Below are positions 20,701-27,448 of a stretch of DNA of 27,448 bases, piece after piece. The stretch covers positions 1 through 27,448 of the forward strand of contig CAMLCW010000018.1 of assembly GCA_946478645.1 (NCBI GenBank), in the 5' to 3' direction. Within the stretch, counting starts at the first letter, position 1; each line of letters opens with the position of its first letter. This stretch comes from an uncultured Variovorax sp. Lineage in GTDB: Bacteria; Pseudomonadota; Gammaproteobacteria; Burkholderiales; Burkholderiaceae. The notes under the pieces were generated by a model that searched no databases, was not told where the DNA came from, and saw only the letters and a list, made by a program, of their open reading frames with translations. The position numbers were made by a program, and so were the translations under genes.

Positions 20701-21813
20701 ATGTCCCTGCCCGCATCTTCCGCCACGACAGAACGCGTCGACATCGAGCTCGGCGATCGCAGCTATCCGATCCTGATCGGCACCGGCCTGCTCGACGACC
20801 CCCAGAGCTATGCCGCGGTGCCTTCGGCCGCCAGCGCGCTGATCGTCAGCAACACCACGGTGGCGCCGCTCTATGCCCAGCGGCTGCGTGCCGCGCTGGC
20901 CGGCCGCTTCCAGAGCGTGCACCTGCTCGAGCTGCCCGACGGCGAGGGCCACAAGAACCTGCAGACCCTGAACCTGATCTTCGACGAACTGCTCGGCCGC
21001 GGCAGCGACCGCAAGACGGTGCTGTTCGCCCTGGGCGGCGGTGTCATCGGCGACATGACGGGGTTCGCCGCCGCGAGCTACATGCGCGGCGTGCCCTTCG
21101 TGCAGGTGCCCACCACGCTGCTGGCGCAGGTGGATTCGTCGGTCGGCGGCAAGACCGCCATCAACCACGCGCTCGGCAAGAACATGATCGGCGCCTTTTA
21201 CCAGCCGCAGCTCGTGCTGTGTGACCTCGGCACGCTGCAGACGCTGCCGCCGCGCGAACTCAGCGCGGGGCTGGCCGAAGTGATCAAGTACGGCCCGATC
21301 CACGACATGGCGTTCCTGGACTGGATCGAGGCGAACGTCGACGCGCTGGTGGCGCGCGATCCCGCTGCGCTGGCGCATGCGGTGAAGCGCAGCTGCGAGA
21401 TCAAGGCGCTGGTCGTCGGCCAGGACGAGCGCGAGACCGGGCTGCGCGCGATTCTCAATTTCGGCCATACCTTCGGCCATGCGATCGAGTCGGGGCTCGG
21501 CTACGGCGAATGGCTCCATGGCGAGGCGGTCGGCTGCGGCATGGTCATGGCGGCGCATCTTTCGCAGCGGCTGGGCGGCGTGGACGCGGCCTTCGTCGAG
21601 CGGCTCACGCGGCTGGTCGCGCGCGCCGGCCTGCCGACCGTCGGACCCGCGCTGGGCGCCGACCGCTACCTCGCGCTGATGCGGGTCGACAAGAAGTCCG
21701 AGGCCGGCGAGATCCGCTTCGTGGTCATCGACCGGCCGGGCTCGGCCGCGGTCCGCAGTGCGCCCGATGCGCTGGTGCGCGAAGTGCTCGCGCAGTGCTG
21801 CGCCAGCGAATGA
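20701..21813 (+). CDS. aroB: 3-dehydroquinate synthase
   Basis: AroB cyclises DAHP to 3-dehydroquinate, step two of the shikimate pathway, using NAD and a divalent metal. The 370-residue protein shows the NAD-binding [19 protein letters not shown], then [20 protein letters not shown] and the segment [10 protein letters not shown]. Metal ligands are Glu193, His256 ([11 protein letters not shown]) and His273 (WLHGEAV), all present with E. coli-like spacing. The length is normal. It begins 37 nt after aroK and is followed 13 nt later by dgt. Confidence 0.97.
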   Translation: MSLPASSATTERVDIELGDRSYPILIGTGLLDDPQSYAAVPSAASALIVSNTTVAPLYAQRLRAALAGRFQSVHLLELPDGEGHKNLQTLNLIFDELLGRGSDRKTVLFALGGGVIGDMTGFAAASYMRGVPFVQVPTTLLAQVDSSVGGKTAINHALGKNMIGAFYQPQLVLCDLGTLQTLPPRELSAGLAEVIKYGPIHDMAFLDWIEANVDALVARDPAALAHAVKRSCEIKALVVGQDERETGLRAILNFGHTFGHAIESGLGYGEWLHGEAVGCGMVMAAHLSQRLGGVDAAFVERLTRLVARAGLPTVGPALGADRYLALMRVDKKSEAGEIRFVVIDRPGSAAVRSAPDALVREVLAQCCASE

Positions 21814-21826
21814 GCGCCGCGCACCC

Positions 21827-22957
21827 ATGACTCTCGCGGCCTTCGCGTGCCATCCGTCGCGCTCGCGCGGGCGCCGGCATGCCGAGCCGCCGGCGCCGAC
21901 GCGCGACGTCTTCCAGCGCGACCGCGACCGCATCGTGCATTCGACCGCGTTCCGGCGCCTGGTCTACAAGACGCAGGTGTTCCTGAACCATGAGGGCGAC
22001 CTGTTCCGCACCCGGCTGACGCATTCGCTGGAGGTGGCGCAACTGGGCCGCTCGATCGCCCGCGCGCTGCGCATCAACGAGGACCTGGTCGAAGCCATCG
22101 CGCTCGCGCACGACCTCGGCCACACGCCGTTCGGCCATGCCGGCCAGGACGCGCTCAACGCCTGCATGGAAGGCCATGGCGGCTTCGAGCACAACCTGCA
22201 GAGCCTGCGCGTGGTGGATGCCCTGGAGCATCGCTATCCGCAGTACGACGGGCTGAACCTGAGCTTCGAGACGCGCGAAGGCATTCTCAAGCACTGCTCG
22301 CGCACCAATGCCGAGCGGCTCGAGGCGGCCGAGCCCGGGGGCGTGGCACGGCGCTTCCTCGATCGGACGCAACCGGGGCTCGAGGCGCAGCTGTGCAACC
22401 TGGCCGACGCGATCGCCTACAACGCGCACGACATCGACGACGGCGTGCGTTCCGGCCTCATCAGCGTCGAGCAGCTCGGCGAGGTGCCCTTGTTCGAGCG
22501 TTATCGCCGCGAGGCGCTGGCCGAGTATCCGGACCTGCAGGGGCGGCGCATGCTCTACGAAACCATCCGGCGCATGCTGAGCGCCCAGGTGTACGACGTG
22601 ATCGACGCCACCGGGGCGGCGCTCCGGTCGGCGCAGCCGGCCGATGCGGACGCGGTGCGCCAGTCGCCGCCGCTGGTGCGTTTCAGTCCGGGCATGCAGG
22701 CGCAGTCCGATGAGCTCAAGCGCTTTCTGTTCCGCAACCTGTACCGGCATCCGCAGGTTACCCAGACCACCGACCAGGCGCAGCAGGTGGTGCGGGCGCT
22801 GTTCGACGCCTACCTCGCGCGCGCCGCTGAGATGCCGGCATCGTTCGCGGAGCGCCCTGACCGCTACCGGGCCGTGGCCGACTACATCGCCGGCATGACC
22901 GACCGCTTCGCCATGCGCGAGCATGAACGCCTGACCGGCCGCCGGGCGATCGAATGA
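21827..22957 (+). CDS. dgt: Deoxyguanosinetriphosphate triphosphohydrolase-like protein
   Basis: This is an HD-domain dNTPase that hydrolyses dGTP or other dNTPs to nucleoside and triphosphate. The 376-residue product has the DRDRIVHSTAFRRLVYKTQV start characteristic of the family, with the metal-binding residues His66 (RLTHSLEV) and the His95-Asp96 pair in AHDLGHTPFGHAG. A later Asp in the NLADAIAYNAHDIDD segment completes the site. The length fits the shorter type-2 dGTPase-like group. The ATG at 21827 directly precedes the conserved region and lies 13 nt after aroB. In related genomes that I know, this gene is usually followed by gltBD; here five other features intervene. Confidence 0.93.
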   Translation: MTLAAFACHPSRSRGRRHAEPPAPTRDVFQRDRDRIVHSTAFRRLVYKTQVFLNHEGDLFRTRLTHSLEVAQLGRSIARALRINEDLVEAIALAHDLGHTPFGHAGQDALNACMEGHGGFEHNLQSLRVVDALEHRYPQYDGLNLSFETREGILKHCSRTNAERLEAAEPGGVARRFLDRTQPGLEAQLCNLADAIAYNAHDIDDGVRSGLISVEQLGEVPLFERYRREALAEYPDLQGRRMLYETIRRMLSAQVYDVIDATGAALRSAQPADADAVRQSPPLVRFSPGMQAQSDELKRFLFRNLYRHPQVTQTTDQAQQVVRALFDAYLARAAEMPASFAERPDRYRAVADYIAGMTDRFAMREHERLTGRRAIE

Positions 22958-22967
22958 GGGGGCACCA

Positions 22968-24245
22968 GTGAACGCGACAGCCGCCGCGCCGGCGCGTGTT
23001 CCGCTCGCCGCCTTTGCCGTGGTGCTGGGCGGCGTCAGTGCTGCGCTGCACCTCGGCAAGCTGCCGCCCGCAGTGCCGGCGCTGCAGGCCACGATGGGCA
23101 TCGACCTGGTCGAGGCCGGGTTCCTGCTGTCGCTCGTCCAGGTCGCGAGCATGACGCTGGGGCTGGCCGCGGGGCTGGCGGCCGACGCGATCGGCCTGCG
23201 CCGCAGCATGCTGGCCGGGCTGGCGATCCTGACGGTCGCGAGCCTGCTGGGTGGTGCCGTGGGTGCCGGCTGGCTCGGCCGGTCGTTCGCGCTGCAATGG
23301 CTGCTCGGCCTGCGCGCCCTCGAAGGCGTCGGCTGCCAGAAGTCGGCGATGCCGGGGCCGGGATTGATCCGGGCGTTGACGCCGGCCGGTGCCGACAAGG
23401 CAGCGCTCGGCGTATGGGGCGCCTACATGCCGTTCGGCGTCGCACTCGCGCTCCTGGCGGGCCCGGCCTTGATCGCCGGGGGCGGATGGCCCGACTGGTG
23501 GTGGACGCTGTCCGCCGTTTCCGCCGGTGCGGCGCTCTGGTTGTGGCTGGCCGTGCCGCCGGACGCACGGCGGCACGGCGCGGCCGCAAATACGGTAGGC
23601 GGGGTGGCCGTCACGGCATGGCCGGCGCGGCTGCGCGCCACCGTCGGCGCGCGCGCGCCCTGGCTGACGGCCGCGACCTTCGCCGTGTATTCGGCCCAGT
23701 GGATGGCGGTGATCGGCTTCTTGCCTGCCATCTACGCGGGGGCGGGCGTGGCGGCCGGATTCAGCGCGGTGCTGACCGCCCTGGCTGCCGCGATGAACAT
23801 CGTCGGCAACCTTGCGGGCGGCCGCTGGCTGCAGCGCGGCGTCGCGCCCGAGCGCCTGCTGCGCTGGGGTTTCCTGGCCATGGCGCTGGGCGGCATCGCC
23901 GCTTTCGCCCAGGTGGGGCAGGGCGCCGACGCGCTCGGGTTGCCGCCGGTGCTGCGCTACATCGCGGTCTGCATGTTCTCGCTCGGCGGCGGCATGGTGC
24001 CGGCCACGCTGTTCCTGCTCGGCGTGCGCCTGGCACCGGGGCCTTCGACCGTGTCCACCACCGTCGGGCTCATGCAACAGGCCTCGTCGCTGGGGCAGTT
24101 CCTCGCGCCGCCTGCGGTCGCCTGGATCGCGCTGCGCGCCGGCGGCTGGCACTGGACCTGGATCGCCACGCTCGCCTGCTCGCTCGCCGGCATGGCGCTC
24201 GCGGCGGGCCTCGGGCGAATACGCCTGGCGAAAGAAGTGGCATGA
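22968..24245 (+). CDS. MFS transporter (CynX/NimT-like), substrate unknown
   Basis: The 425-residue inner-membrane protein has about twelve hydrophobic segments in two halves. The loop after segment 2 reads GLAADAIGLRRSML, the GxxxDxxGxRR motif of the major facilitator superfamily. The amphipathic break between halves is near residues 195-225. The substrate cannot be read; the general look (many Ala/Gly/Trp, short loops) recalls CynX/NimT-type or other small-molecule exporters. It starts at GTG 22968, 10 nt after dgt, with an AGGGGG Shine-Dalgarno overlapping the region of the dgt stop. It ends in an ATGA overlap with the DUF1415 gene, so its product is likely made together with the two downstream proteins. 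Confidence 0.85.
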   Translation: MNATAAAPARVPLAAFAVVLGGVSAALHLGKLPPAVPALQATMGIDLVEAGFLLSLVQVASMTLGLAAGLAADAIGLRRSMLAGLAILTVASLLGGAVGAGWLGRSFALQWLLGLRALEGVGCQKSAMPGPGLIRALTPAGADKAALGVWGAYMPFGVALALLAGPALIAGGGWPDWWWTLSAVSAGAALWLWLAVPPDARRHGAAANTVGGVAVTAWPARLRATVGARAPWLTAATFAVYSAQWMAVIGFLPAIYAGAGVAAGFSAVLTALAAAMNIVGNLAGGRWLQRGVAPERLLRWGFLAMALGGIAAFAQVGQGADALGLPPVLRYIAVCMFSLGGGMVPATLFLLGVRLAPGPSTVSTTVGLMQQASSLGQFLAPPAVAWIALRAGGWHWTWIATLACSLAGMALAAGLGRIRLAKEVA

Positions 24246-24817
24246 CGGACGCGGCGACAATCGGCGCCATGCAAGCCGAAGCCGACACCCGGCGCTGGCT
24301 GGAGCGCGCGGTCATCGGGCTCAACCTGTGCCCCTTCGCGAAGGCGGTGCATGTGAAGCGGCAGATCCACTATGCCGTCTACCCGGACGCCGACGAAGGC
24401 CCCCTGATCGACATGCTCCTGGCGCAAGCCCGGGAACTCATTGCGCACGATGCCTCCGTGCGCGACACCACATTGCTCATCGCACCCAACACCTTGGCGG
24501 ATTTCCTGGACTTCAATGATTTCACCGCGCGGGCCGAACGCCAGCTCGCGCGCGCTGGCTTCGACGGCGTGCTGCAACTGGCGAGCTTTCATCCGCAGTT
24601 CCAGTTCGCCGGCAGCGCGCCCGACGACATCGCCAACGCGACCAACCGAGCGCCTTATCCCACGCTGCACCTGCTGCGCGAAGACAGCGTCAGCCGTGCG
24701 GTCGAGGCCTTTCCGGAGGCCGAGGCCATCTTCGAGCGCAACATCGAGACGCTCGAAGCGCTGGGCCAGGCGGGCTGGGATGCGCTCGACGTCGGCGCCG
24801 GGAGTGCGAAGCCATGA
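24242..24817 (+). CDS. DUF1415 family protein, function unknown
   Basis: This 191-residue cytoplasmic protein belongs to the DUF1415 family, recognised by RRWLERAVIGLNLCPFAKAV near the start (Cys30), the central LASFHPQFQFAG (His117) and NRAPYPTLHLLRE (135-147). No enzymatic role is known to me. The conserved Cys, His and acidic residues suggest a catalytic or metal site, but that is inference. The ATG at 24242 overlaps the transporter stop (ATGA). A second in-frame ATG at 24269 is preceded by GACAAT seven bases upstream, so a shorter 182-residue form from a leaderless transcript is also possible. It overlaps the methyltransferase gene downstream by ATGA. Confidence 0.88.
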   Translation: MTDAATIGAMQAEADTRRWLERAVIGLNLCPFAKAVHVKRQIHYAVYPDADEGPLIDMLLAQARELIAHDASVRDTTLLIAPNTLADFLDFNDFTARAERQLARAGFDGVLQLASFHPQFQFAGSAPDDIANATNRAPYPTLHLLREDSVSRAVEAFPEAEAIFERNIETLEALGQAGWDALDVGAGSAKP

Positions 24818-25707
24818 GCGCGCAGCCATCAAGCGGGGCCGGGAAGACCAGCAAGGCCGCCAAGTCCGCCAAGGCCGAGAACGAGCTGTCCGAGGTGCTG
24901 CGGCCCGGCCAGTCGGTCGAGCTCCTGAAGGAGCTGCACATCCTCACGCGCGAAGGCCGCCTCAACCAGGACTCGCGCCGCAAGCTCAAGCAGGTCTACC
25001 ACCTGTTCCAGTTCATCGAGCAATTGCTGCGCGATCTGCCCGCGACGGGCACCGGCGCCACGCTGGCCGATCACGGCGCGGGCAAGTCGTACCTCGGCTT
25101 CATCATCTACGACCTGTTCTTCCGCTCGCACGCGGGCGGCCACGTCTACGGCATCGAGACGCGCGCCGAGCTGGTCGAGAAATCGCGTGCGCTGGCCGCG
25201 CGCCTCGGCTTCGACCGCATGTCCTTCCTGAACCTCACGGTCGCGGAGTCGGCCAATGCCAGTGAGCTGCCCGAGCGCATCGACGTGGTCACCGCGCTGC
25301 ACGCCTGCGACACGGCGACCGACGACGCCATTGCGTTCGGGCTGGCGAAGAAGGCGCGCGCGATGGTGCTCGTGCCCTGCTGCCAGGCCGAGGTCGCGGC
25401 CTGCCTGCGCGAGACCAAGGCGCTCGCGCTGGCGCGCACGCCGCTGGCCGAGCTCTGGCGCCACCCGCTGCACACGCGCGAGATCGGCAGCCAGCTCACC
25501 AATGTGCTGCGCTGCCTCTACCTCGAGGCCAACGGCTACAGCGTGACCGTCACCGAGCTGGTCGGCTGGGAGCACAGCATGAAGAACGAGCTGATCCTGG
25601 CGCGCCACACCGGCCAGCGCAAGGCCGCCGCGGCGGCGCGGCTCCGGGAGCTGCTGGCGCAGTTCGGACTCGACGCCCTGGGCGATACGCGTTTTCGCCT
25701 GCACTGA
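24814..25707 (+). CDS. SAM-dependent methyltransferase of the Methyltransf_32 (GSTCD/METTL25/Trm13-like) type
   Basis: The 297-residue protein has a Lys/Ala-rich N-terminus (residues 1-22), a helical region, and a class I methyltransferase fold. Motif I is ADHGAGKSYLGF (85-96), where Gly residues bind SAM, and the acidic end of strand 2 is IETRAELVEKS. HACDTATD (163-170) and VPCCQ (187-191) recall the HLCGxATD and CCHH motifs of the tRNA methyltransferase Trm13 and relatives. That resemblance points to an RNA or other nucleic-acid substrate, but only weakly. It starts in an ATGA overlap with the DUF1415 gene and ends 33 nt before the RAYT gene. Confidence 0.82.
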   Translation: MSAQPSSGAGKTSKAAKSAKAENELSEVLRPGQSVELLKELHILTREGRLNQDSRRKLKQVYHLFQFIEQLLRDLPATGTGATLADHGAGKSYLGFIIYDLFFRSHAGGHVYGIETRAELVEKSRALAARLGFDRMSFLNLTVAESANASELPERIDVVTALHACDTATDDAIAFGLAKKARAMVLVPCCQAEVAACLRETKALALARTPLAELWRHPLHTREIGSQLTNVLRCLYLEANGYSVTVTELVGWEHSMKNELILARHTGQRKAAAAARLRELLAQFGLDALGDTRFRLH

Positions 25708-25740
25708 AATTTCGCCAACGCAAGCGCGCCGCCCGACGCC

Positions 25741-26436
25741 ATGGCCCGTCTTCCCCGCCTCACGCTGCCCGGCATGCCGCACCACGTGATCCAGCGCGGC
25801 AACAACCGGCAGCCGATCTTTGCCGACCGGGCCGACCACGAGCGGCTGCTCGCGCTGATGGTGGAGGCGGCCACGCGCTTCGGCGTCGCGCTGCACGCCT
25901 ATGTGCTGATGGACAACCACTTCCATCTGCTGGCCACGCCGGCCTCCGACACCGGCCTGCCGCAGTTCATGCAGTCGGTCGGGCGCAGCTACGTGCGCTA
26001 CTTCAACGACCGCCATGGCCGCAGCGGCACCCTGTGGGAAGGGCGCTACAGGTCCACCTTGATCCAGACCGACCGCTACCTGCTGACCTGCATGGCCTAC
26101 ATCGACCTCAACCCCGTGCGCGCGGGGCTGGTGTCGGATGCGCGCGACTTTCCATGGTCCAGCCACGGCCACTACGCCGGCCTCCGCCACGACAGGCTGC
26201 TGACGCCGCACCCGCTGTATTGGGAACTCGGCAACACACCGTTCGCGCGCGAAGCCGCCTACGTCGAACTCGTGCGCGCCGGCGTGCGCAGCGCCGACCA
26301 GGCCACGCTCACCGATGCGACTTTGCGCGGCTGGGCAGCGGGCGACGCGGCTTTCCTCGCCTCGCTTCAGCAATCGACCGAGCGCCGGGTGACCAAGGCC
26401 CGAGCCGGCCGGCCGCCTTCCGCTCCGACCCACTGA
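25741..26436 (+). mobile_element. REP-associated tyrosine transposase (RAYT, IS200-like Y1 family)
   Basis: The 231-residue ORF is a Y1-transposase of the RAYT group, which in other bacteria act on REP palindromes and are usually domesticated single-copy genes. Signatures are PGMPHHVIQRGNNRQPIF at the start, the HUH metal motif His60-Phe-His62 in MDNHFHLLATP, the stretch GRSYVRYFNDRHGRSGTLWE, YIDLNPVRAGLV and a C-terminal GRPP tail. Which Tyr is catalytic (Tyr84, Tyr87 or one nearby) I cannot settle. The frame is intact and the ATG at 25741 is clear, though without a Shine-Dalgarno. There are no IS-type ends; two short CTGxCCCCAA repeats follow. GC content is like its neighbours, arguing against recent arrival. 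Confidence 0.9.
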
Positions 26437-26486
26437 GACGCCGCCGGCAGCAGAGGCAACGGCAGGTGTGGCACTCCGTGAGTTGG

Positions 26487-26551
26487 TTAATCTGTCCCCA
26501 ATTCCATCCTCACCAAAACAGTCAAGAATAAATCATACTCTGACCCCAAAT
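26487..26551. repeat. Paired CTGxCCCCAA direct repeats downstream of the RAYT gene
   Basis: TCTGTCCCCAA (26491-26501) and TCTGACCCCAA (26539-26549) are direct repeats with one mismatch, 48 bp apart, within a markedly AT-richer stretch (26485-26560) than the surrounding DNA. From memory, GGGGACAG and GGGGTCAGAG motifs often flank RAYT genes in proteobacteria, so these may be recognition or end sequences of the transposase. The function is inferred only from location and recall. Confidence 0.5.
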
Positions 26552-26558
26552 AAAGTGT

Positions 26559-26587
26559 TTGGCATTCTTTGTGCATCGCAATATCCT
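26559..26587 (+). promoter_or_regulatory. Predicted gltB promoter
   Basis: TTGGCA (26559-26564) and TATCCT (26582-26587) are separated by 17 bases. Transcription would start near 26594, about 26 nt before the gltB ATG, which has a good AAGGAG ribosome binding site. The promoter begins 8 bases after the RAYT-associated repeat, so gltB keeps its own promoter despite the neighbouring element. Confidence 0.5.
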
Positions 26588-26619
26588 CACGTTCCCTGCG
26601 AAAACTGAAGGAGTGCGCC

Positions 26620-27448
26620 ATGACGACGGCTGCCGAGATCGAACATCTCCAAAAACACGGTCTGTATTCCGCTGCCGACGAGCATGACGCCTGCGGCGTC
26701 GGCTTCGTGGCGCACATCAAGGGCGAGAAGAGCCATGCCATCGTGCTGCAGGGCCTGAAGATCCTCGAGAACCTCGATCACCGCGGCGCAGTGGGCGCCG
26801 ACAAGCTGATGGGCGACGGCGCGGGCATCCTGATCCAGCTGCCCGATCGCCTCTACCGCGAAGAAATGGCCAAGCAGGGCGTGACCCTGCCGCCGCCCGG
26901 CGAGTACGGCGTCGGCATGATCTTCCTGCCCAAGGAACATGCCTCCCGCCAGGCCTGCGAACAGGAGATGGAGCGCGCGATCAAGGCCGAGGGCCAGGTG
27001 CTGCTGGGCTGGCGCGACGTGCCGGTGAACCGCGACATGCCGATGTCGCCCACCGTGCGCGAGAAGGAGCCGCTGCTGCGCCAGGTCTTCATCGGCCGCG
27101 GCAACGACGTGATCGTGCAGGACGCGCTCGAGCGCAAGCTCTACGTGATCCGCAAGACAGCGAGCGCCAACATCCAGCGCCTGAAGCTCAAGCACAGCAA
27201 GGAATACTACGTGCCGAGCATGTCGAGCCGCACGGTGGTCTACAAGGGCCTGCTGCTCGCCGACCAGGTCGGCACCTACTACCTCGACCTGCAGGACAAG
27301 CGTTGCGTCTCGGCGCTCGGCCTCGTGCACCAGCGCTTCTCGACCAACACGTTTCCGTCCTGGAAGCTCGCCCACCCCTACCGCATGGTCGCCCACAACG
27401 GCGAGATCAACACGCTGCGCGGCAACGTCAACTGGATGGCGGCGCGCC
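26620..27448 (+). CDS. gltB: Glutamate synthase large subunit, N-terminal part (runs off window)
   Basis: GltB with GltD makes two glutamates from glutamine and 2-oxoglutarate with NADPH, in the cytoplasm. The first 276 codons are present. The class II glutamine amidotransferase domain is clear: a 24-residue propeptide ends before Cys25 in DEHDACGVGF, the N-terminal nucleophile of the mature enzyme. HRGAVGADKLMGDGAG, VHQRFSTNTFPSWKLAHPYR and AHNGEINTLRGN follow and build the glutaminase site. The ATG at 26620 has AAGGAG at 26608-26613. The rest of the protein lies beyond the window. Confidence 0.97.
   Translation, partial: MTTAAEIEHLQKHGLYSAADEHDACGVGFVAHIKGEKSHAIVLQGLKILENLDHRGAVGADKLMGDGAGILIQLPDRLYREEMAKQGVTLPPPGEYGVGMIFLPKEHASRQACEQEMERAIKAEGQVLLGWRDVPVNRDMPMSPTVREKEPLLRQVFIGRGNDVIVQDALERKLYVIRKTASANIQRLKLKHSKEYYVPSMSSRTVVYKGLLLADQVGTYYLDLQDKRCVSALGLVHQRFSTNTFPSWKLAHPYRMVAHNGEINTLRGNVNWMAAR

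Noticed and set aside
18450..20744. 764-residue open frame antisense to pilQ and aroK
   Set aside because: Same shadow effect; pilQ and aroK are unambiguous on the plus strand.
1..27448. CRISPR array, tRNA, rRNA, prophage or toxin-antitoxin locus
   Set aside because: No regular spacer-repeat array, no tRNA-like cloverleaf with CCA context, and no phage or toxin gene was seen.

Overview
This is high-GC betaproteobacterial chromosome, most likely Variovorax or a close relative in the Comamonadaceae (Burkholderiales). The reasons are the gene neighbourhoods (metK beside lpxL-type acyltransferases; mrcA / pilMNOPQ-aroKB-dgt-gltB; cytochrome c4 beside resBC and msrPQ; lptM-lysA divergent from cyaY), the compact promoters with TACAAT or TAGAAT -10 boxes placed very close to start codons, and short intergenic palindromes of a style common in this family. 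The genus is an inference from gene content and style, not from a database match. No rRNA, tRNA, CRISPR array, prophage or plasmid function is visible.

Layout. (1) 1-3342: the 5' part of metK (minus strand, cut by the window edge) with a long structured leader, two translationally coupled lipid A acyltransferase genes on the plus strand, a 186-bp palindromic MITE-like element, and a convergent epoxide-hydrolase-like gene. (2) 3343-12373: engB, then a periplasmic redox and haem block of cytochrome c4, resB-resC (System II cytochrome c maturation) and msrP-msrQ (methionine sulfoxide repair), followed by lysA and lptM on the minus strand and divergent cyaY (frataxin). (3) 12374-22957: mrcA (PBP1A) on the minus strand, divergent from the type IV pilus operon pilMNOPQ. 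That operon runs into aroK, aroB and dgt, an arrangement long known in beta- and gammaproteobacteria. (4) 22958-26619: an MFS transporter, a DUF1415 protein and a SAM-dependent methyltransferase joined by ATGA overlaps, then a solitary REP-associated tyrosine transposase (RAYT). These lie between dgt and gltB, which I recall as neighbours in related genomes. (5) 26620-end: the 5' part of gltB (glutamate synthase large subunit), cut by the window edge.

How the genes work together. ResBC attaches haem to periplasmic c-type cytochromes such as the adjacent cytochrome c4. MsrPQ draws electrons from the membrane to repair oxidised periplasmic proteins. PilMNOP form the inner-membrane alignment complex that couples the pilus machine to the PilQ secretin, and the divergent PBP1A makes the peptidoglycan they pass through. 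AroK and AroB are shikimate-pathway enzymes. The window is mostly conserved core genome. The least explained parts are non-coding (metK leader, 186-bp palindrome, msrP leader, paired hairpins before mrcA), plus the MFS/DUF1415/methyltransferase module and the RAYT beside it.
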